A stretch of 64,000 nucleotides of DNA from an uncultured Lactobacillus sp. (lineage in GTDB: Bacteria > Bacillota > Bacilli > Lactobacillales > Lactobacillaceae). Position 1 is the first letter of the stretch. Each line of letters begins with the position of its first letter. The position numbers and the translations under genes are program-made. The notes below the pieces were generated by a model. The model did not search any database. It was not told the origin of the DNA and saw only the letters and a program-made list of their open reading frames with translations. The stretch covers positions 30,152-94,151 of the forward strand of contig CAOOYH010000006.1 of assembly GCA_948500755.1 (NCBI GenBank), given 5' to 3'. Shown here in pieces: positions 54,085 to 61,222 of the stretch.

Positions 54085-55413
54085 CTAATATTGAGTATTA
54101 AAGAAAGTTTTTGGATTGTTAACGTCAGCGATCTTATCAGCCGCAAAAACAAACGGTGCCCAAATTGCCAGTCCAATTAACATATTCACTACACTTAAAA
54201 TAATCGCACGCCAATCATAATTGCAGGCTAAATATGGTCCAATCAATGGTGGCATGATCGAAGGAACAGCTACCTGCACTGGATTAACGAGGCCCATTTT
54301 GGTAATCCAATATGAGAAAGCCACATTAACTAAAGGCGCTGTCACAAATGGAATAAAGTAAACCGGATTCAACACCACCGGCAACCCAAAGACAATTGGC
54401 TCATTAATATTAAAAATTCCCGGAGCTAGCGCTACTTTAGCAATTGTACGATAATCACTTCTTTTAGAAAAAAGCAAAATCGCCACAATCAACATCAATG
54501 TTCCACCGGCGCCCCCAATCCACGCAAAAACTTCAAATGAACCTTTAACCCAGAGATACTTGGGTACTTGGCCATTTTGCGCAGCAGTAATATTGACATT
54601 TTGTGCAGTTAACCAAATCGAATCCATAATTGGTGACAAAATGCTCAACCCATTGATTCCAAAGAACCAAAAAACTTGAACTAGCAAAGTCACCAAAAGT
54701 ACTACACCAAATCCTTGACCCAAGTTTACTAATGGAATTTGAATCGTCTTTAACAGCCAACTACCGAAATATAAGCCGGTTGAAAGTTGAAAGACGTAAT
54801 TGATTGCCCCCACACTAAAAATTGAAATAATTCCTGGAATTAAAGAATCAAAGGCTGCTTGTTCTGCATGGGGCATATTGGCCATCATATGCAAGCTAAT
54901 GCGGGCTTTTACACATAGCACATAAATCCCAACCCCAATTGAACAAAAGAGGATCGCGGTAAAAATACCCGTTGATGAAAATTGTGAAATATCAAAAGCG
55001 TTTTTGACAATCACATTATCCCCATTCATCTTCAATTTCATGTAGTTGGCCACACTCATCATAAATGATGCCAGCGAAACAATAGAACCTGCTAATCGAT
55101 TCACCTCAAAGGTTTTAGACAATTGATAGCCTAATGCCAATGCCAAAAACAAGGCAAATAAAGAAAAGGTTCCGCGCCACACAATATCGCTAATTGCAAC
55201 TAGTGGCTGCATTGCAAAAGCAAAAGTCTCCCAGCCCAAATGATCGCGGGCTGCCTGAATCAGACTTTTAATTAAAACGGCCAAAGATCCCGCAATTGTA
55301 ATCGGCATTATCGATACAAAAGCATTTCGCAAAGCTACAAGCCACCGTACTTGACCGAGGCGGCTAGCAATCGGCAAAATATAATCTTCAAGCCATGCTA
55401 CTAATCGACTCAT
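54085..55413 (-). CDS. PTS sugar transporter subunit IIC (lactose/cellobiose family)
   Basis: A 442-residue membrane permease of the PTS with about ten helices, resembling cellobiose-type EIIC (residues near 340-360, FNINEPIVFGLPVVLNPVYF, carry the substrate-site signature NEP). No EIIA or EIIB is fused or adjacent, so it must use partners elsewhere. Its start overlaps the helicase stop by 4 bases. Confidence 0.93.
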   Translation of the reverse strand: MSRLVAWLEDYILPIASRLGQVRWLVALRNAFVSIMPITIAGSLAVLIKSLIQAARDHLGWETFAFAMQPLVAISDIVWRGTFSLFALFLALALGYQLSKTFEVNRLAGSIVSLASFMMSVANYMKLKMNGDNVIVKNAFDISQFSSTGIFTAILFCSIGVGIYVLCVKARISLHMMANMPHAEQAAFDSLIPGIISIFSVGAINYVFQLSTGLYFGSWLLKTIQIPLVNLGQGFGVVLLVTLLVQVFWFFGINGLSILSPIMDSIWLTAQNVNITAAQNGQVPKYLWVKGSFEVFAWIGGAGGTLMLIVAILLFSKRSDYRTIAKVALAPGIFNINEPIVFGLPVVLNPVYFIPFVTAPLVNVAFSYWITKMGLVNPVQVAVPSIMPPLIGPYLACNYDWRAIILSVVNMLIGLAIWAPFVFAADKIADVNNPKTFFNTQY

Positions 55414-56654
55414 TTCTTCCCTTTCAAATAATGAGGGTGATAACCCTTATTTTTATTTTTCCGCTTTTTATGCTTTTTCTTAGCCTTAGGCGTCACTTTT
55501 TGCTCTTTATTTTTAGCGGATTCATCATCATTTTTAGCTTTCTTTTCTTTTTTAGCTAAAGTTGTCGATAACTTGTAGCCCGCAAAATATACCCGTTCAA
55601 GCTCAACTTCACCAGCTAAAAGCTTTTTCAAATCACGAAAATCATGATCGTTTCCAAGTGTCACCACATAGCCCTCAGCATTCATACGTCCAGTTCGGCC
55701 GGCACGGTGAAGATAAGTATTAACTTCACTTGGAATGTCAAAGTTGATGACATAAGTAAGATCTGGAATATCGAGACCGCGCGCAGCTAAATCTGTTGCC
55801 AAAAGCAACTTAGTTTTGCCCACTTTCAAGTCATGCAAGGCAGCTTCGCGCTTTTCTTTACCAAATTCATTTGCTAAAATTTCAAATTTAGTTTTACTAT
55901 GACCAAAGATTCCCGCAAACTTCATCATCGTCTTGTTAGAATCAAAGAACAAGATACCCTTGAAGTTATCCAATTTAGTCATTCTTTGCAAAAACTCAAT
56001 CTTGTGAGAATTATCAACTTGTAAGAAATAGTTCTTACGTTTAGTAGTTTGTTCCCCGCGCACATCAATTAATAAGAAATTACGGTCAAACAAGCTCTCT
56101 GCATCCCTAGTGATTTCAGAATCAGTCGCACCAAATAATAAAATCTGCGCCTGTGAAGACAAATTCTGTCCGAGGGATGCCAAGAGTTCCTTTTTTGCAA
56201 ATTCCAAAATATCATCTGCTTCGTCAATGATTAAACTATGAATCTGATGAGTCTTAATCCTTCCACTTGAAAAGAAATCAAAGAAACGACCAGGCGTGGC
56301 GACAACCACTTCGGGATGGCGCTTTTTCAAATTCTCCTCTTGGCGTTTGCGATTCCCAGCCCCAACTAAACTTACACCTTTTAACCCTAAAGCATGCAAA
56401 AATGGATTAATCACATGCCGAATTTGCACTGCTAGTTCAGTGGTTGGTGCGATAATTACCGCAGAATTAGCTTCTCCTGCTTTTACATTTTCTAAAACTG
56501 GTAAAGCATATGCCAAGGTCTTCCCAGTTCCTGTCTTTGCCAACCCTACTACGCTAGCGCCATTCTTGATGGCGTCATAGGTATTTTTTTGAATCAGCGT
56601 TGGCTGTGTTTTATGTTGTTTTGATAAAATTTCTCTTACTTTTTCTTGATACAT
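55410..56654 (-). CDS. DEAD-box RNA helicase
   Basis: A 414-residue RNA helicase. It has a Q motif, Walker A AKTGTGKT near 41-48, PTTELA, TPGRF, DEAD (IIDEADDILEF), motif III as GAT in place of the usual SAT, and YLHRAGRTGR near the end. A lysine-rich tail with repeated KKKHKKRKNK suggests RNA or ribosome binding. It begins directly at the end of the GH25-like gene (TAATG overlap). Confidence 0.94.
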   Translation of the reverse strand: MYQEKVREILSKQHKTQPTLIQKNTYDAIKNGASVVGLAKTGTGKTLAYALPVLENVKAGEANSAVIIAPTTELAVQIRHVINPFLHALGLKGVSLVGAGNRKRQEENLKKRHPEVVVATPGRFFDFFSSGRIKTHQIHSLIIDEADDILEFAKKELLASLGQNLSSQAQILLFGATDSEITRDAESLFDRNFLLIDVRGEQTTKRKNYFLQVDNSHKIEFLQRMTKLDNFKGILFFDSNKTMMKFAGIFGHSKTKFEILANEFGKEKREAALHDLKVGKTKLLLATDLAARGLDIPDLTYVINFDIPSEVNTYLHRAGRTGRMNAEGYVVTLGNDHDFRDLKKLLAGEVELERVYFAGYKLSTTLAKKEKKAKNDDESAKNKEQKVTPKAKKKHKKRKNKNKGYHPHYLKGKK

Positions 56655-57361
56655 TATTGCGTCAACTGCCCATACTTTTGTTTATACTGCTGAACCGTGC
56701 CGTTATAAGTAACCATTGTCACGCCTTGGTCCAGACTGCTTACATTTTTAACTCTACCATCTGTTGTATATTGCCAAAAGGAATATTTCAACTTATTAGC
56801 TGCCTTATTGCCAGTCTTCATAAATAAGGTTCCTTGAGGAAAATATCCATGATATTTGTAATTTTCTTCGACCATCACTGGCTTGCCAAGTTGCTTTAGC
56901 ATCCCCGCAAAGCGTCCTATTGATCGTAAATATTTAGAACTAGTAGAACTGCTAGCTGGCCGAATTAAGATTGGCAAAGTGCCTGTGTTTCTGCCCACCT
57001 TTTTTAAAAAGTAACGGTAATGTTGATTGGAAGTTGATTCATTACTATAGGTCACAATTACGCCGTATGCCAGTTGGGTGCCTAAAATCTGATCCCGATA
57101 TGACAAAAAGTCATCATCAAAATATGACCGTCCTTGGGTTGCTTTTAAATAAACAAAGGAGACACCATTGGCTTGCAGTTTATGTAAATCGACATAATCT
57201 TGACTTTGGTTTAATTCCACTCCAATTGCACTACTATTTGAATTTGGTGGCAAAGTCGTTTGCTTTTCATAATTAAAATATCCAATTAATAAGCCAGCAA
57301 TTGCTAAAACTAAGAGGGTTAAAATTGCTGGCAAGGTGAATTTATGATGAAATCGTTTCAT
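56654..57361 (-). CDS. GH25-like cell-wall protein lacking catalytic residues
   Basis: A 235-residue membrane-anchored or secreted protein with an N-terminal helix (about 10-30). The GH25 muramidase fold is seen in VSFVYLKATQGRSYFDDDF, GVIVTYSNES and SFWQYTTDG. Key residues are missing: the nucleophile-region DVS is ELN (GVELNQS), KATEG is KATQG, and the DxE motif after the third strand is LIRPAS (TLPILIRPAS). The start ATG 57361 has GGAGG 9 bases before; a longer open frame has no such site. It may bind rather than cut peptidoglycan. Confidence 0.78.
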   Translation of the reverse strand: MKRFHHKFTLPAILTLLVLAIAGLLIGYFNYEKQTTLPPNSNSSAIGVELNQSQDYVDLHKLQANGVSFVYLKATQGRSYFDDDFLSYRDQILGTQLAYGVIVTYSNESTSNQHYRYFLKKVGRNTGTLPILIRPASSSTSSKYLRSIGRFAGMLKQLGKPVMVEENYKYHGYFPQGTLFMKTGNKAANKLKYSFWQYTTDGRVKNVSSLDQGVTMVTYNGTVQQYKQKYGQLTQ

Positions 57362-57420
57362 CGGGCCTGTCCTCCTAAATAACCATTTTAACCAAAAACC
57401 AGCCATTCTCCAACAAAATA

Positions 57421-57466
57421 AATCAAAAAAAGAATCAGATGCACTAATCATCTGATTCTTCTAGAT
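57421..57466 (-). terminator. Terminator copy 1, after the toxin gene
   Basis: AGAATCAGATG / CATCTGATTCT stem plus flanks, followed on the minus strand by TTTTTTT. Near-identical to 58185-58229 (one C/T change, one A-run indel). Confidence 0.9.
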
Positions 57467-57468
57467 CA

Positions 57469-57870
57469 TCAAAGCTTTTGCTTTTGACTATGTTCTTTAA
57501 GCCAATCTGCAATTTTTTGCATATTCTCCTCTGAATCTTCTTCATTTGTTGCAAATAGTACTATGTCAATTGCCTCTTTATTAGTAATTACTAAATCATA
57601 ATTATTCTTATACAAAAAATAGGCTGTTGCTGTTAAACTAGTACGTTTATTACCATTTGTAAAAATATGTTTTTTGGTAATTTTCTGCATGATAAAAGCT
57701 GCTTTAAGCCATAACGTTGGATACAATTCACGCCCGAACAGAACCTGTTGCGGTTGCATCACTACAACATCAATTCCAGGAGCATATTGTACTAATTCAT
57801 CTGTAGGAACTTCGGGTCGAATATCATGATTTAGTCTAATTAGTTCATTTCGGGTCAAATAAAGTGTCAT
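57469..57870 (-). CDS. Doc/Fic-type toxin (death-on-curing)
   Basis: A 133-residue Doc-family protein with the catalytic motif HIFTNGNKRTSL near residues 64-75 and the helical core FIMQKITKK. Doc toxins phosphorylate EF-Tu and stop translation. It begins one base after the antitoxin stop. Intact and full length, so likely functional when released from its partner. Confidence 0.9.
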   Translation of the reverse strand: MTLYLTRNELIRLNHDIRPEVPTDELVQYAPGIDVVVMQPQQVLFGRELYPTLWLKAAFIMQKITKKHIFTNGNKRTSLTATAYFLYKNNYDLVITNKEAIDIVLFATNEEDSEENMQKIADWLKEHSQKQKL

Positions 57871-58119
57871 TTACATATCCTTTAGAATATCAAAAGCTTT
57901 TTTATGATCCGCCATGAATTTCTTAGCAAAATCATCAACTGCTTGATTTTCATCATTAGAATTAATTACTGTAAAAGAAATAGTTTTATGATCTGGACTA
58001 ATAGTCTTCACTAAATTAGTATCCTCATCAATGCCTAAATCTAGGCGATCTTGTTTACTAATACGCAGTGCATATGAATTACCGTTTTTAAAAATGTGTT
58101 TTGTATTATCTACCATCAT
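57871..58119 (-). CDS. AbrB/MazE-like antitoxin
   Basis: An 82-residue protein with an N-terminal swapped-hairpin DNA-binding region (KHIFKNGNSYALRISKQDRLDL, residues 7-28) and an acidic, helical C-terminal part expected to cover the toxin. The ATG at 58119 (SD GGAGG, 7 bases away) is the start; an upstream in-frame ATG at 58170 has none. The AbrB-type antitoxin beside a Doc toxin differs from the classical Phd partner. Confidence 0.85.
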   Translation of the reverse strand: MMVDNTKHIFKNGNSYALRISKQDRLDLGIDEDTNLVKTISPDHKTISFTVINSNDENQAVDDFAKKFMADHKKAFDILKDM

Positions 58120-58131
58120 AATTCTACCTCC

Positions 58132-58170
58132 TTGTACATACATTTTATATTTTTTGTACGTATAAAACAA
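58132..58170 (-). promoter_or_regulatory. Toxin-antitoxin promoter with direct-repeat operator
   Basis: TTGTTT (58165-58170), 17-base spacer, TAAAAT (58142-58147). TACGTACAA and TATGTACAA on the minus strand (58154-58162 and 58132-58140) are direct repeats 22 bases apart that bracket the -10, so a bound antitoxin could repress. Confidence 0.6.
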
Positions 58171-58184
58171 TCAGTTTGTTAGAA

Positions 58185-58229
58185 AATCAAAAAAGAATCA
58201 GATGTACTAATCATCTGATTCTTCTAGAT
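58185..58229 (-). terminator. Terminator copy 2, after hpt
   Basis: Same AGAATCAGATG / CATCTGATTCT stem as copy 1 at 57421-57466, here between hpt and the antitoxin promoter. Confidence 0.9.
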
Positions 58230-58242
58230 TCTAATTCAAAAA

Positions 58243-58809
58243 CTACTTAATGTACTTTTCGATAATTTCTGGCTTCAAAACGCCCACGTAAGGGATGTTG
58301 CGGTACATGTTCAAGAAATCCATGCCGTATCCCACAACAAATTCATCGCCAACCTTTGAACCGTAGTATTCAATCTCAACATCAGTAGTTCTTCTAGCTT
58401 CCTTGTTGAGCATTACGCAACACTTGACACTCTTAGCACCGCGCTCTTTGAATAAATCTTTCATAAACTTCAAAGTCAAACCACTGTCAACAATATCTTC
58501 TACGATCAAAACATCGCGATCTTTCACATCAGTTGCCACATCGCTGACAATTTCAACTTTACCAGTTGATTCAAAGCCATCCCCATAGCTTGAAACATCG
58601 ATAAAGTCCAATTGTTCTTCAACATCCATTTCTCTGGTCAAATCAGTCAAAAAGTAAACTGCGCCCTTCAGTGCTCCAATCACTAATGGCTTCTTACCAG
58701 CGTAGTCTTCGGTTAATTGCTTACCTAGACGCTTGCACATTTCTTGAATGTCGTCTTCTGAAAATAACTTGTGATCAATAATTCGATTAATATCGTCGCT
58801 TTTTGCCAT
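58243..58809 (-). CDS. hpt: Hypoxanthine phosphoribosyltransferase
   Basis: Purine salvage enzyme making IMP or GMP from PRPP. The PRPP motif VLIVEDIVDSGLTL is near residues 99-112, and VVGYGMDFLNMYRNIPYVGVL is near the C-terminus. The 188-residue length is standard. Confidence 0.95.
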   Translation of the reverse strand: MAKSDDINRIIDHKLFSEDDIQEMCKRLGKQLTEDYAGKKPLVIGALKGAVYFLTDLTREMDVEEQLDFIDVSSYGDGFESTGKVEIVSDVATDVKDRDVLIVEDIVDSGLTLKFMKDLFKERGAKSVKCCVMLNKEARRTTDVEIEYYGSKVGDEFVVGYGMDFLNMYRNIPYVGVLKPEIIEKYIK

Positions 58810-58841
58810 TTATTTACCCTTCATTTATTACCTTTTCATCC

Positions 58842-58870
58842 ATTATAAAAATGATTATAACATCTTCAAA
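58842..58870 (-). promoter_or_regulatory. Promoter of hpt
   Basis: TTTGAA (58865-58870), 17-base spacer, TATAAT (58842-58847). A second TATAAT lies at 58854-58859. Confidence 0.65.
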
Positions 58871-58900
58871 CAAAAAAAGCGCTATTTTTTGCGCTTTCTT
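58870..58900 (-). terminator. Terminator of the CNNM/HlyC gene
   Basis: AAAGCGC / GCGCTTT stem followed by TTTTTTT on the minus strand. Confidence 0.88.
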
Positions 58901-58912
58901 GTAGGCTAGGCC

Positions 58913-60271
58913 CTACTTTTGGTCTGTTTTTTCTTCTGAATCGTCATCATCTTTTTCAACTGGCTTAACAATAAACCAACGCATAAAGCCTTGCTCAATG
59001 CTATCTAGCTTAAAGATGTAACCTTCAAGTTCGACGCTTTCATCCTTTTTAAGGTTTGGATAATGTTCCATCATGTAACCGCCAATGGTAATGATGTCGC
59101 TATCTTGAAAGGCCTTCAAGTCGGTGTGGAAGTAGCGTTCAAAGTCATACAAAGTCGTCTTTCCAGAAACATGAATGTTACCATTCTTATCCTTGATAAT
59201 GTAGTCATCAGAAACATCATCAATTTCGTCTTTAACAGAACCGAAGAGTTCTTCATAAATATCCTTATCAGTCACAATTCCGCTCGTACCACCATATTCA
59301 TCTACCACCAAAACAATTGGCGTATGCTTCTTAATCATCAAATGCAAGATATCTTGAATTGGCATTGATTCAGGCACTGTAATGATGGTGCGGATGATTC
59401 TAGTTACGGGAACGTTAGGATCAATTTGATCTTGTTGAACGATATCATAAGCATACACATAACCTACAACGTCATCCTTATCGTTGTCGCGAACTACTGG
59501 AAAACGGCTATAACCATCCTTTAAGTACATCTCAAGGGCGGTCTTGATAGTATCAGTTGAATTCAAAACCTTCAACCGTGTTCTATCAGTCATGATGTCT
59601 TTAGCAACTTTATCGTTTAACTCAAAGGCACGTTCCATATAAGTTAAGTCGTACTTATCAAGGGAACCACCATGAACGGCATTCCGAGAAAGCTTGATAA
59701 TTTCGGATTGAGAATAGACCTCGTTTTCTTCGTCAGCCGGTTCAAAGCCTAGCATTTTCAGTAGGCCATTAGAACTGGTATTAAGCAGCCATACGAACGG
59801 ATAAACCAAGGTATGGAACCACTGAAGTGGAGTTACAATTCCCATCAGCATCTTAACTGGCATATCAATTGCGATATTCTTTGGCACAATTTCAGTTACA
59901 ACCACTTCTAAGTAAGTTAATAAAATCACACCCAAGATCGCACTCACTGATTTAACTAGCGAATGACTCATCGGCGTTAAATTAAACAATCTAACAAAAA
60001 TTTGCGAGAGTGTATCTGCTGAAAACCAACCAAGAACTACACCTACAAGTGTCGTACCAACCTGCGTAGTTGATAGATACTCATTTAAATTATGCACCAT
60101 ATGCAGTGCACGTTGTAATCTTTTCTTATTGCCTTGTCCATTTGCAAGCATATCTTCAAGCTGACTCGGTCTAGTTTGTACTAAGGCAAATTCGGCAGCT
60201 ACAAAGAACGCCGCAAACACGAAAATAACTAATGTGGCAATTAAATTAGTTATTATCTCAGCGTTACTCAA
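58913..60271 (-). CDS. CNNM/HlyC-type membrane protein with CBS domains
   Basis: A 452-residue protein with an N-terminal DUF21 (CNNM) transmembrane domain (about 1-190), two CBS domains (about 215-335) and a C-terminal CorC/HlyC domain (about 350-435). The family is linked to magnesium or cobalt transport and resistance, but named hemolysins by history. It starts with TTG at 60271 after AAAGGTG. Acidic tail. Confidence 0.9.
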   Translation of the reverse strand: MSNAEIITNLIATLVIFVFAAFFVAAEFALVQTRPSQLEDMLANGQGNKKRLQRALHMVHNLNEYLSTTQVGTTLVGVVLGWFSADTLSQIFVRLFNLTPMSHSLVKSVSAILGVILLTYLEVVVTEIVPKNIAIDMPVKMLMGIVTPLQWFHTLVYPFVWLLNTSSNGLLKMLGFEPADEENEVYSQSEIIKLSRNAVHGGSLDKYDLTYMERAFELNDKVAKDIMTDRTRLKVLNSTDTIKTALEMYLKDGYSRFPVVRDNDKDDVVGYVYAYDIVQQDQIDPNVPVTRIIRTIITVPESMPIQDILHLMIKKHTPIVLVVDEYGGTSGIVTDKDIYEELFGSVKDEIDDVSDDYIIKDKNGNIHVSGKTTLYDFERYFHTDLKAFQDSDIITIGGYMMEHYPNLKKDESVELEGYIFKLDSIEQGFMRWFIVKPVEKDDDDSEEKTDQK

Positions 60272-60371
60272 AGTATTATCACCTTTTTATATAAAATTAT
60301 TCTAAACATATTTTACCATTTTAAGGATTAGACAGACGCTTTTTACGCTTGAAAAAGGATAATTATAAGGA

Positions 60372-61028
60372 TTATTTTGTTAATTTATAAATTTTTTCAA
60401 ATGGAACACGATCTGGGAAGTACTTTGGATCGTTAACTTCGGCTGATTTATCTGGGTAACCTAAGCCAATTGCCACACCCACCATTTCACCTTCAGGAAT
60501 ACGAGCATATTTACGCACTAAAGTTGGATAAGAAACTAATGAGTGAGCTGGCATAATCGACAACCCATTGTCAATTGCCAAAAGCATAATACTTTGAGCA
60601 AAAATTCCCAAGTCAAATACAGACCAAGCTGGAGAAGTCTTTGGAATTGTTAAAAAGACAATTGCAGGCGCATTAAACATTTCATTATTGGCTTTAGTAA
60701 ATAAACTGAGCTTATTATGGAAGAAATAAGTTTGTGAAGCCCCCATTGTTGCCATGTTTTGACTTGGGAAAGTATCCCAATTAAGAGAAAGCATTGACGC
60801 AAAATCTTCATTAGCCTTAACGCCAGCTTCAATATTTTCTTTGGAAGCTTTTCTTAATTCTTCAAGTGGTTCACCCATCAAAGTATAAGCACGCCAAGGT
60901 TGTGAATTAAGCAAGGATGGAGATTGCTGTGCTTTTTCGACAATTTTAGCAATAAGTTTCTCATTTACCCTTCTATTGGTAAACTTACGCGTAACACGTT
61001 CTTTATTAAAAACTTCTTCAAAATCCAT
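60372..61028 (-). CDS. Nitroreductase-family protein
   Basis: A 218-residue FMN-dependent nitroreductase. N-terminal RVTRKFTNRRVNEKLIAKIVEKAQQSPS supplies the FMN phosphate contacts, and GLGYPDKSAEVNDP is the C-terminal flavin loop. Substrate unknown; these enzymes reduce nitro compounds, quinones or flavins. A cre-like site lies between promoter and gene. Confidence 0.9.
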   Translation of the reverse strand: MDFEEVFNKERVTRKFTNRRVNEKLIAKIVEKAQQSPSLLNSQPWRAYTLMGEPLEELRKASKENIEAGVKANEDFASMLSLNWDTFPSQNMATMGASQTYFFHNKLSLFTKANNEMFNAPAIVFLTIPKTSPAWSVFDLGIFAQSIMLLAIDNGLSIMPAHSLVSYPTLVRKYARIPEGEMVGVAIGLGYPDKSAEVNDPKYFPDRVPFEKIYKLTK

Positions 61029-61061
61029 TATATATTTGCCCCTTTCGGAAGTTGTATTTAA

Positions 61062-61115
61062 TTAAAACGTTTTCATCCATCTATATTCTATAACACTTTT
61101 TACTTTTCCATTATA
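61062..61115 (-). promoter_or_regulatory. Promoter with cre-like site of nitroreductase gene
   Basis: TATAAT on the minus strand at 61110-61115. Downstream of it ATGAAAACGTTTTAA (61062-61076) matches the CcpA consensus with one mismatch, a typical repression position. Confidence 0.45.
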
Positions 61116-61170
61116 GTAAAAAATTTCACAAATGTGGTGAATTTTTATATATTTCTTTCAAAAAATTAGT

Positions 61171-61204
61171 AAAAACAAAGAAGGTGACTTTCGTCATCTT
61201 CTTC
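61171..61204 (-). terminator. Terminator of the LPQTG protein gene
   Basis: GAAGATGAC / GTCACCTTC stem followed by TTTGTTTTT on the minus strand. Confidence 0.85.
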
Positions 61205-61222
61205 ATTCTAAACTATTTAGCT

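Noticed and set aside
57421-58229. Insertion sequence bracketing the toxin-antitoxin pair
   Set aside because: There is no transposase and no terminal inverted repeats beyond the terminator hairpins themselves.
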